Source: an uncultured Oscillospiraceae bacterium
GTDB lineage: Bacteria > Bacillota > Clostridia > Oscillospirales > Oscillospiraceae
Length of the DNA: 34,884 nucleotides
NCBI GenBank assembly: GCA_944385365.1
Contig: CALWWW010000025.1
Location: 1-34,884 of the forward strand
Direction of reading: 5' to 3'
A model generated the notes under the pieces. The model was not told where the DNA came from. It saw nothing but the letters and a program-made list of their open reading frames with translations, and did not search any database. Shown here piece after piece: positions 8,266-17,171 of this stretch. The stretch's first letter is position 1. The number at the start of each line of letters is the position of its first letter. The position numbers and the translations under genes are program-made.

Positions 8266-8351
8266 CTAAACCAAAATTTGCCATTGTGTGAAATATATAA
8301 ATTCAGACATAGATTTTTGACAAATGGTATAAAAGTTTAGTTTGATTTTAG
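8266..8351. promoter_or_regulatory. Two CTAAA-type motifs upstream of the sugar transporter operon
   Basis: CTAAACCAAAATTTG (8266-8280, plus strand) and CTAAAATCAAACTAAACT (8334-8351, minus strand) lie in the AT-rich gap 8231-8475. The second is 17 bases upstream of the -35 box. They resemble the palindrome in front of the local ArsR-type gene. Seen directly; binding is inference. Confidence 0.4.
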
Positions 8352-8368
8352 AAAATATAAAATAATTA

Positions 8369-8397
8369 TTGATTTGCCTAAAAATAAGTGCTATGAT
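8369..8397 (+). promoter_or_regulatory. Promoter of the arabino-oligosaccharide transporter operon
   Basis: TTGATT (8369-8374) and TATGAT (8392-8397) are spaced by 17 bases, about 80 bases before the binding-protein start. Confidence 0.65.
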
Positions 8398-8475
8398 ATG
8401 GCCACTTAAAAAAGCCTGCCAAAATCTCCGTGATTTCGACGGGCATTCAGATCCATTAGGAGGAGAAGAGAACAT

Positions 8476-9861
8476 ATGAAGCTGAAAAAAGTAGTTGCTC
8501 TGTTCCTGGCTGTGACCATGCTGGGCGGTGTCCTGCTGACCGGCTGCGGCTCCAAGGAGGGCCAGACCGCCGATGGCAAGAAGTCCCTGGACGTTTTCCT
8601 GTACCTCAACGACCACGAGTCCGAGATCTACAAGAACATGATCGACAAGTTCCAGCAGGAGCATGCCGACACCATCGGTGAGATCAATCTCCAGATCACC
8701 ACCCAGGAGGAGTATCTGACCACCCTGACCGGTATGATGACCGCCGGTTCTCTGCCCGATGTGTTTTATGTGGGCCCCGAGTCCGTCAAGCAGTTTGTGG
8801 ACAACGGCTACATCGAGGACCTGACCCCCTATCTGGAGGAGAAGGGCATCTCCACCGACGGCCTGATGCAGGACGTGCTCAACAGCTACCGCTATGACGG
8901 CACGGCCACCGGCAGCGGCGACCTGTACGCGCTGCCCAAGGATTCCTCCGTGTTTGCCTACGCCTACAACAAGGACCTGTTCGATGAGGCCGGTTTGGAG
9001 TACCCCGACCCCGAGGACCCCTACACCTATGACGAGTTTGTCGAGGTCTGCAAGAAGCTGACCAAGGATACCGACGGCGACGGCGAGATCGACCAGTGGG
9101 GCGCCGGCTTTGCCAATGCGTTCATGCTGTATCAGTTCGTCTGGTCCAACGGCGCCAGCTTCCTGTCCGACGACTACAAGACCGTCACCATCGACACCCC
9201 CGAGTTCAAGGAAGCGCTGCAGAAGTATGTGGACCTGACCCTGGTGCACAAGGTCACCCCCACCGTGGAGCAGGACGCCTCCCTGGGCGTGTATCAGAGA
9301 TGGCTGGCCGGTCAGGAAGCCTTCTACGCCTGCGGCACCTGGGACGTGGCTGCCTTCATGGACCCCGAGACCTTCCCCTATAACTGGGACCTGTGCCTGT
9401 TCCCCACGCTGTCCACCGGTAAGTCCATGACCTACCTGGGCACCGTCGGCTATTGCGTCTCCGCCGACAGCGAGAACAAGGAAGAGGCTGTGGACCTGAT
9501 CAACTACCTGAGCACCGACGCCGACGGCCAGCGCGAGGTCTCCGGCATCACCACCGGCAACTCCATCCAGATCCCCAACATCGTGGAGCTGGCCGAGGGT
9601 GAGTTCCTGGATGCCATCGCTGACGGCACCGTCAAGTATCCCTCCAACGCCAATGTCATCTTCAACTACATGAACGGTACCGATTTCTGCGGCGGCCGCT
9701 TCATGGAGAGCACCTATACCCCCAACGCCGAGTGGATCAACCTGTTCTTTGAGTCCGTGGACAAGGTGAAGAACGGCTCCACCAGTGTGGACGACTTCAT
9801 CGCGGAGATCGCTCCCCAGATGCAGGCTTCTCTGGACGAGGCCTGGGACAGCGTTTCCTGA
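8476..9861 (+). CDS. ABC sugar transporter solute-binding lipoprotein (CUT1 type)
   Basis: This 461-residue extracellular binding protein has a lipoprotein signal ending in LLTGC (lipidated C24), followed by a family 1 solute-binding fold. It shows typical elements such as EEYLTTLTGMMTAGSLPDVFYV and the hinge-region FAYAYNKDLFDEAGLEYP. It would capture oligosaccharides for the two permeases that follow. The genome context (arabinanases and arabinofuranosidases on both sides) points to arabino-oligosaccharides, like AraN of Bacillus. AGGAGGAG lies ahead of the ATG. Codon use is strongly biased, which suggests high expression. Confidence 0.92.
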   Translation: MKLKKVVALFLAVTMLGGVLLTGCGSKEGQTADGKKSLDVFLYLNDHESEIYKNMIDKFQQEHADTIGEINLQITTQEEYLTTLTGMMTAGSLPDVFYVGPESVKQFVDNGYIEDLTPYLEEKGISTDGLMQDVLNSYRYDGTATGSGDLYALPKDSSVFAYAYNKDLFDEAGLEYPDPEDPYTYDEFVEVCKKLTKDTDGDGEIDQWGAGFANAFMLYQFVWSNGASFLSDDYKTVTIDTPEFKEALQKYVDLTLVHKVTPTVEQDASLGVYQRWLAGQEAFYACGTWDVAAFMDPETFPYNWDLCLFPTLSTGKSMTYLGTVGYCVSADSENKEEAVDLINYLSTDADGQREVSGITTGNSIQIPNIVELAEGEFLDAIADGTVKYPSNANVIFNYMNGTDFCGGRFMESTYTPNAEWINLFFESVDKVKNGSTSVDDFIAEIAPQMQASLDEAWDSVS

Positions 9862-9911
9862 ATGATGAGCCAACAGAAGAACATTCGATGAATTGTAGGA
9901 GGTGAAAGAGC

Positions 9912-10838
9912 ATGAACGTATCGGAAGTTCGCCCGGTGAAAAAGAAAATGAGCAAGGCCGCTCTGACAGAGCATCGCTGGGGCCTGGCCTTCGTGGCGCC
10001 TCCCTTCATCGGATTTCTGCTCTTTATGGCGTTCCCCATTGTGTTCGCCTTTGTGGCCAGTCTGACCAAGTGGAACGGCATGAACGACATGCTGGACCAG
10101 TTCTGCGGCTTACAGAACTACGTCAAGCTCATGGGAGACGAGAAGTTCTGGAAGGTCCTGGGCAACACGGTCATTTACATGCTCGGTATCCCCATCGGCA
10201 TGATCCTCGGCCTGGTCATTGCCGTGGGTATGAATCGGAAGATTCGCGGCATCAAGGTCCTGCGGACCCTGTACTATATCCCGGTCGTTTCGTCTCTGGT
10301 GGCTGTGGCCATTCTTTGGATGTGGGTCTTCAACTATGATTACGGTCTGCTCAACAGCATCATCAAGTTTTTGACCGGCAGCCACGGCCCCAACTGGCTG
10401 GGTGATGAGACGTGGGTCAAGGTCTCCATGATCATCTTCATGGTCTGGAAAGGTCTTGGCACCTCGATCATCCTCTATCTGGCGGGCTTGCAGGGCATTC
10501 CCAGAGATTACTATGAGGCGGCCACCATCGACGGCGCCAACGGCTGGAACCTGTTCCGCCATATCACGGTGCCCCTGGTGTCTCCGGTCACCTTCTACCT
10601 GCTGATTACCGGCCTGATCGGCGGCTTCCAGGTGTTCGTGGAAGTGCTGGTCATGGTCCCCAGCGGCGGCCTGGATTACAGCGCGGCTACGGTCGTCTTC
10701 TACCTCTATGAGAAGGCGTTCACCAGTCGGCAGATGGGTTACGGCTCCGCCATGGCGTTCCTGCTGTCCCTGATCATCTTCGTGATCACGGCCATCAACT
10801 TCAGGGCCCAGGACAAGTGGGTCAAGACCATGGATTAA
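9912..10838 (+). CDS. ABC sugar transporter permease, MalF/AraP type
   Basis: This 308-residue membrane protein has about six transmembrane segments. The cytoplasmic EAA loop is visible as YYEAATIDGANGWNLFRHITVPLVSP near residue 200, where the ATPase docks. It starts 50 bases after the binding protein with AGGAGGTGAAAGAGC before the ATG, and is followed 12 bases later by the second permease, so the three genes form one operon. Confidence 0.92.
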   Translation: MNVSEVRPVKKKMSKAALTEHRWGLAFVAPPFIGFLLFMAFPIVFAFVASLTKWNGMNDMLDQFCGLQNYVKLMGDEKFWKVLGNTVIYMLGIPIGMILGLVIAVGMNRKIRGIKVLRTLYYIPVVSSLVAVAILWMWVFNYDYGLLNSIIKFLTGSHGPNWLGDETWVKVSMIIFMVWKGLGTSIILYLAGLQGIPRDYYEAATIDGANGWNLFRHITVPLVSPVTFYLLITGLIGGFQVFVEVLVMVPSGGLDYSAATVVFYLYEKAFTSRQMGYGSAMAFLLSLIIFVITAINFRAQDKWVKTMD

Positions 10839-10850
10839 GGAGGTGTCCCC

Positions 10851-11699
10851 ATGACGTTACAGCGCAATAAAAAAACGAAACTGGTGGACACCATCGTCCT
10901 GATTCTCCTGATTTTGGGCGCTGTGGCCATGGTATTTCCCCTGGTCTACATGGTTTTCAGCTCCTTTATGACGAAGAATCAGATTCTTTCCGCGGAGTTT
11001 TCCATCATTCCCGACCCGTGGAAGTTCGGAAAGTACACCGAAGTGCTGCAGCGCCCGGAGTTCCTCCGGGGCGTGCGCAACACCCTGATGGTGGCCATTC
11101 CGGTGCTGGTGGTGGGCGGCTTTACGTCCTCTCTGGCGGCGTTCTCCTTCAGCAAGCTGCAATTCAAGGGGAAAAACGGAATCTTCCTGGGCCTGCTGGC
11201 CACCATGATGATTCCCTTTGCCGTCGTGATGATTCCCCAGTACGTCATGTTCACCAAAATGCAGTGGACCAACAGCCTGCTGCCCCTGATCATTCCCGGC
11301 CTCTTCGGCAATGTGGGCGTGATCTTCTTCCTGCGGCAGAATCTGACCAGCATCCCCAGCACCCTGGTGGAGGCGGCCAAGATCGACGGCTGCGGCTACT
11401 TCCGCATTTACTATCAGATTTTCCTGCCGCTGATGAAGGGCGCATTGATGACCCAGCTGATTCTCTGGTTCATGGGCATCTGGAACGACTATCTGGCGCC
11501 CACCATCTTCATCCAGGATGACGAGTGGTTTACCTTGCAGGTTGTCATCCGTTCGTTCAATTCCTACTACGCGGTCAACAGCGACTATCCCCTCATTATG
11601 GCGGCTTCGGTGCTGTCCATTCTTCCGACATTGCTGCTGTTCTTCTTCTTCCAGCGGTATATTATTGAGTCGGTGGCCATCTCCGGCGTGAAGGGATAA
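10851..11699 (+). CDS. ABC sugar transporter permease, MalG/AraQ type
   Basis: This 282-residue membrane protein carries the EAA loop LVEAAKIDGCGYFRIYYQIFLPL near residue 180 and a C-terminus of the form RYIIESVAISGVKG, typical of MalG-like subunits. AAGGAGGTG precedes the ATG. No ATPase gene follows in the window; CUT1 importers of Firmicutes commonly use a shared MsmK-type ATPase encoded elsewhere. Confidence 0.92.
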   Translation: MTLQRNKKTKLVDTIVLILLILGAVAMVFPLVYMVFSSFMTKNQILSAEFSIIPDPWKFGKYTEVLQRPEFLRGVRNTLMVAIPVLVVGGFTSSLAAFSFSKLQFKGKNGIFLGLLATMMIPFAVVMIPQYVMFTKMQWTNSLLPLIIPGLFGNVGVIFFLRQNLTSIPSTLVEAAKIDGCGYFRIYYQIFLPLMKGALMTQLILWFMGIWNDYLAPTIFIQDDEWFTLQVVIRSFNSYYAVNSDYPLIMAASVLSILPTLLLFFFFQRYIIESVAISGVKG

Positions 11700-11726
11700 C
11701 CTCATCCTGCGGTTTGGCCTGATACA

Positions 11727-11758
11727 AGGGGCGTTGCGTCTGCAACGCCCCTCTTTTT
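11727..11758 (+). terminator. Terminator after the transporter operon
   Basis: GGGGCGTTGC (11728-11737) pairs with GCAACGCCCC (11742-11751) around GTCT and is followed by TCTTTTT. The next gene starts only 20 bases later with no visible promoter, so read-through must supply it. Confidence 0.85.
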
Positions 11759-11777
11759 GAAAGGAAGTGAAAAACCG

Positions 11778-13103
11778 TTGTTTCGCCTGAATCAATATGC
11801 CGTCGCCTGCAACGGCATGGCCGGCGCCCATGACCCTTCCATGCTGTACGACCCGGCCACCAAGCGGTATTACTCCTATGGTACGGACATCTATGGGCCG
11901 CCGTTGGGGCTGCCCGACGCCATCGGCATTCCCATCCGCAGTTCTGCCAATCTGGTGGACTTTCAATATGAAGGGCTGGCCCTGTCTCCGGAAGCCATCG
12001 CAGAGGGACGCGACAATGGAGCGTTTTCGCCTACGGTCAACTTCTGGGCTCCCTACGTGGAATATGTCCGGGGAGAATACCGCATGTACTACTCCGCGAC
12101 CCGTGCCTTTGGCAGTTCGGAATCCCGGATTTGGCTGGCCGTGGCACAGAACCCCCTGGGCCCCTTTGAAAACCGGGGCGTTGTGGCCGACACCTGGGGA
12201 ACCGACGACACCTACCCCAACGCCATCGACGCCCATGTGATCTGGACCGGGGAGCAATGCTATCTGGTGTACGGTTCCTTTTTCGGCGGCATCTACTTGA
12301 AGGAGCTGGACCCGGAGACGGGTCTGGCCAAGAGCGGCGACGCCAAGGAACTGGGCGTCTGTATTTCACGAAAAGGCCCCAATTCTCTGCTGGACGGACC
12401 AGAGGGCGCGGCCATTCAATATGTACCGGAAACGGGCTGTTATTATCTGTTCCAGTCCTACGGCTGGCTGGGCGAGAATTACGATATCCGCGTGGGACGC
12501 AGCGACTGTGTCACCGGTCCCTATGTGGACCGGCAGGGCCGGAATCTGGTGGAGGAAACGCTGGGCGACAAGCTGGCGGGCAGCTACCGGTTCCAGGGCG
12601 ACGCCCCCGGCCAGGGACAGGACGAACCGGACTGGCAGTTCGGCGGCTTCTATGGACCGGGCCACGGCGTACCGTTCTATGACCCGGTGGGAAAGCGGTA
12701 CTTTTTCGTCCACCACATCCGGGACGGTGCGGCCATTCACCGGGTGGAGAGCGACGGGGAACACCCCGTCAGCTACCAAAAGCACTACATGATGGTGCGG
12801 CCCATGTTCTTCCTGGACGGCTGGCCCACCCTGGGACCGGAGCCCTACGACGGCGCGGCCATTGTGCCGCGGCCCCTGACAGAGCTGCGGGGCAGGGAAG
12901 TGGAAGTGCTGACGCTGCCCTGGGAGGACAACCGCCAGCAGACTTCCGTGATGGATTCCGGCGACGCGGTTTTGGCCCGGCTGACCAGCGGTGTCTGCTA
13001 CGACAGCTGGGATTTTGAAACCGGGAAAACTAGAACTGTATTTACTGGATTTGACAAGTTTGGTGTTGTATCTTGGGGGAAATTTCGCTATAATGATACC
13101 TAA
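11778..13103 (+). CDS. GH43 endo-arabinanase-like enzyme, cytoplasmic
   Basis: This 441-residue GH43 propeller protein has the catalytic residues D19 (AHDPSM), D151 (AIDAHVI) and E209 (GPEGAAI). The motif SFFGGIYLKELDPETG is typical of alpha-1,5-L-arabinanases. There is no signal peptide, unlike the lipoprotein homologue at 14124, so it should cut imported arabino-oligosaccharides. The likely start is the TTG at 11778 with AGGAAGTG upstream; a TTG at 11757 lies inside the terminator T-run. The last 25 or so codons are AT-rich and contain the promoter of the next gene, so the C-terminus may be a recent extension. The C-terminal lipocalin-like domain of extracellular arabinanases is not evident. 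Confidence 0.85.
   Translation: MFRLNQYAVACNGMAGAHDPSMLYDPATKRYYSYGTDIYGPPLGLPDAIGIPIRSSANLVDFQYEGLALSPEAIAEGRDNGAFSPTVNFWAPYVEYVRGEYRMYYSATRAFGSSESRIWLAVAQNPLGPFENRGVVADTWGTDDTYPNAIDAHVIWTGEQCYLVYGSFFGGIYLKELDPETGLAKSGDAKELGVCISRKGPNSLLDGPEGAAIQYVPETGCYYLFQSYGWLGENYDIRVGRSDCVTGPYVDRQGRNLVEETLGDKLAGSYRFQGDAPGQGQDEPDWQFGGFYGPGHGVPFYDPVGKRYFFVHHIRDGAAIHRVESDGEHPVSYQKHYMMVRPMFFLDGWPTLGPEPYDGAAIVPRPLTELRGREVEVLTLPWEDNRQQTSVMDSGDAVLARLTSGVCYDSWDFETGKTRTVFTGFDKFGVVSWGKFRYNDT
13066..13094 (+). promoter_or_regulatory. Promoter of the ArsR-type gene, inside the GH43 3' end
   Basis: TTGTAT (13066-13071) and a perfect TATAAT (13089-13094) are spaced by 17 bases. The -10 box is the codon pair for Tyr-Asn just before the upstream stop. 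A TTGACA at 13051 is too far away to pair with it. Confidence 0.6.
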
Positions 13104-13114
13104 TATAGTTTTAT

Positions 13115-13128
13115 CTAAACTAATTTAG
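13115..13128. promoter_or_regulatory. CTAAA/TTTAG palindrome, candidate autoregulatory operator
   Basis: CTAAACTAATTTAG is a perfect 5-bp inverted repeat with a 4-base centre. It lies about 20 bases downstream of the -10 box and 27 bases before the ArsR-type start, a classic repressor position. Confidence 0.5.
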
Positions 13129-13154
13129 TACCATTATGAAAGTGATGATTCAAC

Positions 13155-14081
13155 ATGCTGCATATCAAACGACTGGAGGAGGGCGTTGAGCTGTTCAAGG
13201 CGCTGGGCTCGGAACTGCGCATCAACATCCTCAAACTCCTGCTGGAATACAAAGAAATGAATATGAATGAGCTGGCCAGCCACTTGGGAATTACCAATGG
13301 CGCGCTGACCAGCCATATCAAGAAGATGGAAGAGGTGGGCCTGATCACCATTCTGTCGGAACGGGGCGGCCATGGCAACCAGAAGCTGTGCCGCATTGGG
13401 CTGGACAAAATCCTGGTGGAGATTCAGCAGGATGACGCGGACAGCGAGGAAAACATCTGTGAGACGGAAATTCCCATCGGTCACTATTCCGACTACCGGA
13501 TTTTTCCCACCTGCGGCCTGGCCACCACTACGGAACTGGTGGGCGTTGTGGACGACCCCCGGTACTTTGCCTATCCGGAGCGCATCAACGCCGGTGTCCT
13601 GTGGTTTGCCAAGGGGTACATTGAATATATCATTCCCAATGTGCTGCCCACCGGCACCCGGGTGGACCAGATCACCCTGTCGCTGGAAATGAGCTCCGAG
13701 GCCCCCGGCGTCAACAGCGATTGGCCGTCGGATATTTCGTTCTGGCTCAACGATGTGAAAATCGGCACCTGGACCAGCCCCGGCGACTACGGCGATATCC
13801 GCGGCATCTTCACCCCTGACTGGTGGTTCCCCAACTGGAACCAGTACGGTCTGCTGAAGATGATCGTCATCAACCGCAAGGGTACCTTTGTGGACGGGCT
13901 GCAAATCTCCGACGTCACCATCGATCAGTTCCATCTGGACTACAAGAGCACCATTCGATTCAAATTTGAGGTTGCCGAGGACGCCAGAAACGTGGGCGGA
14001 CTCACGATTTTCGGAAGCGGCTTCGGCAACTATAACCAGGATATCAAGGTACGCCTGGGATATCACCCCATGCCCAAATAA
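13155..14081 (+). CDS. ArsR-type HTH regulator with large C-terminal domain (arabinan locus)
   Basis: This 308-residue protein has an N-terminal winged HTH (about 1-85): LFKALGSELRINILKLLLE is the ArsR-like opening and MNELASHLGITNGALTSHIKKMEEVGLI the recognition region. The remaining ~220 residues are beta-rich and aromatic-rich (DWPSDISFWLNDVKIGTW, PDWWFPNWNQYG), which suggests a ligand-binding, perhaps jelly-roll-like domain. No metal-binding CxC site of classical ArsR sensors is seen. Its position between arabinan enzymes suggests an arabinose or oligosaccharide-responsive regulator of the locus. Ligand and targets are inferred. The ribosome binding site at the ATG is weak. Confidence 0.8.
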   Translation: MLHIKRLEEGVELFKALGSELRINILKLLLEYKEMNMNELASHLGITNGALTSHIKKMEEVGLITILSERGGHGNQKLCRIGLDKILVEIQQDDADSEENICETEIPIGHYSDYRIFPTCGLATTTELVGVVDDPRYFAYPERINAGVLWFAKGYIEYIIPNVLPTGTRVDQITLSLEMSSEAPGVNSDWPSDISFWLNDVKIGTWTSPGDYGDIRGIFTPDWWFPNWNQYGLLKMIVINRKGTFVDGLQISDVTIDQFHLDYKSTIRFKFEVAEDARNVGGLTIFGSGFGNYNQDIKVRLGYHPMPK

Positions 14082-14123
14082 CCGGGCTATCTCAGGAATA
14101 CCGCCCTTTTTAGGAGGATTTTT

Positions 14124-15599
14124 GTGAGAAAAACCATTGGATTGCTGCCGGTTACCGCCCTTTGTCTGGTATTGACCGCCTGCGGCGGCAGCGTTCCGTT
14201 ACAGGCAGCGGAGCCTGTGACCCATACCTTTGCGGAGGTTTCGGTCCACGACCCGGCCATTGTCCAGGGGGACGACGGCGAATACTACATTTTCGGTTCC
14301 CATCTGGCCGTGGCCAAAACGTCCGATCTGATGAACTGGGAGTACGTCAATCAAGGCGTCAAAAACCAGAACGACGTGATTCCCGACGTCTACCATCAGA
14401 TGGAGGAAGCCTTTGAGTGGTCCCACAGCAATACGTTCTGGGCCCCCGATGTGGTCCAACTGCGCAGCGGCAAATATGCCATGTACTATTGCAACTGCCA
14501 GGGCGACGCCCCCATCAGCTGTTTGGGTCTGGCCCTGTCGTACAACATCGACGGCCCCTATGAAAATCAGGGCATTCTGCTGAAATCCGGTATGGAAGCC
14601 TCGGTACCGGATGAAGACGGCGACCTGTACCAGGCCACGACGGACCCCAACGCCGTGGACCCGGTGGTGTTTTATGACGCCGAGGGCCGTCTGTGGATGA
14701 TCTACGGCTCCTACTCCGGCGGCATCTTCGTCAAGGAGATGGACCCGGACACGGGGCTGCCCCTGGAACCGGGCTACGGCAAGAAGCTGCTGGGCGGCAA
14801 CCATCTGCGCATCGAGGCCCCCTACATTCTATATAATGAAGAGACCGGCTACTATTATATGTTCCTGTCCTTCGGCGGTCTCGACTCCGACGGCGGCTAC
14901 AACATTCGCGTCTGCCGCAGCGAGACGCCGGACGGTCCCTATTATGACTCCATGGGCAACGATATGATCGACTGCAAGGGCCCGGCCAACAGCACGTTCA
15001 GCGATGTGACGGCCCAGCAGTATGGCACCAAGCTCATGGGCGGCTATAAATTCCTCTGGCAGGAGGGGGAGAGCGGCGAGGACCGCAAGGGATATCTGTC
15101 TCCCGGACACAACTCCTGCCTCTACGACGAGGAAAGCGGCAAGTATTTCATCATCTACCACACCCGCTTTGAAAAGAGCGGCGAGGAGCACCAGGTCCGC
15201 GTCCATCAGATGTTCTTCAACGATGACGGCTGGCCGGTCATTGCCCCTTACCGCTATACGGGCGAGACCATCGGCGCCTATGACGACAGTGAGGTGGTGG
15301 GTTCCTACAAGTGGATTGACCATGGCCGGGAGATCACACCGGAGATGCAGACCTCCTGCAACGTGGAATTGAAGAAAAACGGCAAGATCACCGGCGATGT
15401 CACCGGTACCTGGAGCCGCAGCGGCGACCATGACATTACCCTGGAAGTGGACGGCAAGACGTATTCCGGCGTTCTGCTGCGTCAGTGGGACGAGGATGGA
15501 CAGAAAGATGTAATGACGTTTACCGCCGTCTGTGCGGAAACCGGCACTGCCATTTGGGGCAGCGGTTTGGCGGCGCTGGACAGCAAAGGAGTAGAATAA
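14124..15599 (+). CDS. Extracellular lipoprotein GH43 endo-alpha-1,5-L-arabinanase
   Basis: This 491-residue protein begins at a GTG with TAGGAGG upstream. A lipoprotein signal ends in LVLTAC (lipidated C20), so it is anchored outside the cell. The GH43 catalytic residues are D43 (VHDPAI), D179 (NAVDPVV) and E231 (LRIEAPY). The C-terminal ~100 residues after [17 protein letters not shown] form the beta-barrel-like domain seen in two-domain endo-arabinanases such as Bacillus AbnB-type enzymes. It would release oligosaccharides from arabinan for the transporter upstream. The next gene begins 2 bases after its stop. Confidence 0.9.
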   Translation: MRKTIGLLPVTALCLVLTACGGSVPLQAAEPVTHTFAEVSVHDPAIVQGDDGEYYIFGSHLAVAKTSDLMNWEYVNQGVKNQNDVIPDVYHQMEEAFEWSHSNTFWAPDVVQLRSGKYAMYYCNCQGDAPISCLGLALSYNIDGPYENQGILLKSGMEASVPDEDGDLYQATTDPNAVDPVVFYDAEGRLWMIYGSYSGGIFVKEMDPDTGLPLEPGYGKKLLGGNHLRIEAPYILYNEETGYYYMFLSFGGLDSDGGYNIRVCRSETPDGPYYDSMGNDMIDCKGPANSTFSDVTAQQYGTKLMGGYKFLWQEGESGEDRKGYLSPGHNSCLYDEESGKYFIIYHTRFEKSGEEHQVRVHQMFFNDDGWPVIAPYRYTGETIGAYDDSEVVGSYKWIDHGREITPEMQTSCNVELKKNGKITGDVTGTWSRSGDHDITLEVDGKTYSGVLLRQWDEDGQKDVMTFTAVCAETGTAIWGSGLAALDSKGVE

Positions 15600-15601
15600 C
15601 C

Positions 15602-17104
15602 ATGGCAAAACTGAACATTTACGCGGACCGGCCTCTGAGCACCATTGCCCCGGAGATTTACGGACATTTTTCTGAGCACCTGGGCCGCTGCATCTATGAG
15701 GGCATCTACGTGGGAGAGGATTCCGACATTCCCAACGTCAACGGTATGCGCTGCGACGTGGTGGAAGCCCTGAAGCAGATTCGCATTCCCGTGCTGCGCT
15801 GGCCCGGCGGCTGCTTTGCCGACGAATACCACTGGAAAGACGGCATCGGCCCCAAGGAGCAGCGGAAAAAGATGATCAATACCCACTGGGGCGGCGTGGT
15901 GGAGGACAACAGCTTCGGCACCCATGAGTTTTTTGAACTGTGCCGTCAGCTGGGCTGCAAAACTTATGTCAACGGCAATGTTGGCAGCGGCACCGTCCAG
16001 GAGATGGCCGAGTGGGTGGAGTATATGACCTTCGACGGCGTTTCTCCCATGGCGGACCTGCGCCGGGCCAACGGCCAGGACAAGCCCTGGAAGGTGGACT
16101 ATTTCGGCATCGGCAATGAGAACTGGGGCTGCGGCGGCAATATGCTGCCGGAGTATTACGCCAACGAATACCGCCGCTACCGGACCTATGTCCGGGACTT
16201 CCAGGAGGGCCACCGCATCGACCGCATCTGCGGCGGCGCCAACGTGGCCGATTACGAGTGGACGGAGAAGGTCCTGGAGACCTGCTTCCGCCGGACGCCG
16301 CCGGAGTGCCACGGCAAGATGGACGGCCTTTCCCTCCACTATTACGTCCATCCCGAGGGCTGGGAGATCAAGGGCAGCGCCACGGAGTTCGACGACGACG
16401 TGTTCTACAAGACGCTGTCCAAGGCCTGGTATATGGACGAGCTGATCCGCAAGCACGGCACCATCATGGACAAGTACGACCCGGAAAAGCGGGTGGGTAT
16501 GATCGTGGACGAGTGGGGCGCATGGTATACGGTGGAGCCCGGCACCAATCCCGGCTTCCTCTATCAACAGAACACCATGCGGGACGCTCTGGTGGCCGGT
16601 ATCACCCTCAATATCTTCAATAACCACAGCGACCGGGTGAAAATGGCCAATTTGGCCCAGATGGTCAATGTGCTGCAGGCGGTGCTGCTGACCGACGGGG
16701 CCAAGATGATCAAAACGCCCACCTACCATGTGTTTGACCTGTTCCAGCACCACCAGAACGGTACGCTGGTGGACACCTGCCTGGAGACGGAGCAGGTGGG
16801 CACGGCGGACTGGCAGGTGCCGCAGATCAGCCAGTCGGTCTCCAGGGACGAGAACGGCACGCTGCATCTGACCCTGGCCAACGCCTCCAACACCGAGGCG
16901 GCGACGCTGGAGGTCAACCTGTTCGGTACCACGGCCCGGACCGTGACCGGCCGGATGCTGCACGGCGAGATGCACCAGATGAACACCTTCGACGCGCCGG
17001 AGACGGTGACGTTGGAAGCGCTCCCGGCCATTGCCATGGGAGAGAGCGGCTTTACGGTGACGCTGCCGCCCTGCACTGTGGCCCATGTGCAGGTTCAGGC
17101 GTAA
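15602..17104 (+). CDS. abfA: GH51 alpha-L-arabinofuranosidase
   Basis: This 500-residue cytoplasmic enzyme of glycoside hydrolase family 51 removes terminal arabinofuranosyl groups from imported oligosaccharides. The opening [20 protein letters not shown], the motif [19 protein letters not shown], the acid/base E173 in GNENWG and the nucleophile E304 in VDEWGAW are all visible. A C-terminal beta-sandwich follows from about residue 390. AAAGGAG, inside the end of the preceding gene, serves as ribosome binding site; the start lies 2 bases past that gene's stop, so the two are translationally close. A strong terminator follows. Confidence 0.95.
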   Translation: MAKLNIYADRPLSTIAPEIYGHFSEHLGRCIYEGIYVGEDSDIPNVNGMRCDVVEALKQIRIPVLRWPGGCFADEYHWKDGIGPKEQRKKMINTHWGGVVEDNSFGTHEFFELCRQLGCKTYVNGNVGSGTVQEMAEWVEYMTFDGVSPMADLRRANGQDKPWKVDYFGIGNENWGCGGNMLPEYYANEYRRYRTYVRDFQEGHRIDRICGGANVADYEWTEKVLETCFRRTPPECHGKMDGLSLHYYVHPEGWEIKGSATEFDDDVFYKTLSKAWYMDELIRKHGTIMDKYDPEKRVGMIVDEWGAWYTVEPGTNPGFLYQQNTMRDALVAGITLNIFNNHSDRVKMANLAQMVNVLQAVLLTDGAKMIKTPTYHVFDLFQHHQNGTLVDTCLETEQVGTADWQVPQISQSVSRDENGTLHLTLANASNTEAATLEVNLFGTTARTVTGRMLHGEMHQMNTFDAPETVTLEALPAIAMGESGFTVTLPPCTVAHVQVQA

Positions 17105-17112
17105 AGAAAATC

Positions 17113-17141
17113 AAAGGGATGCCGTTCCGCGGCATCCCTTT
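17113..17141 (+). terminator. Terminator after the GH51 gene
   Basis: A 12-bp perfect stem (17113-17124 with 17130-17141) with loop TTCCG ends in a T-run. It closes the arabinan locus. Confidence 0.8.
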
Positions 17142-17171
17142 TGCAGAGAATGGAAAGGAGAATCGGCTGTG

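Noticed and set aside
8266-9873. Long minus-strand open frame (535 codons) opposite the binding protein
   Set aside because: It mirrors the highly codon-biased binding-protein gene; the sequence is repetitive Gly/Val/Leu/His and the real gene on the plus strand is clear.
10857-12257. Minus-strand open frame opposite the second permease and GH43
   Set aside because: It spans two real genes and a terminator on the other strand and has no recognisable domain.
13051-13056. Perfect TTGACA as -35 box for the ArsR-type gene
   Set aside because: It is 32 bases from the TATAAT box, too far; TTGTAT at 13066 has the correct 17-base spacing.
15482-17086. Minus-strand open frame opposite the GH51 gene
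   Set aside because: Antisense shadow of a well-conserved GH51 enzyme.
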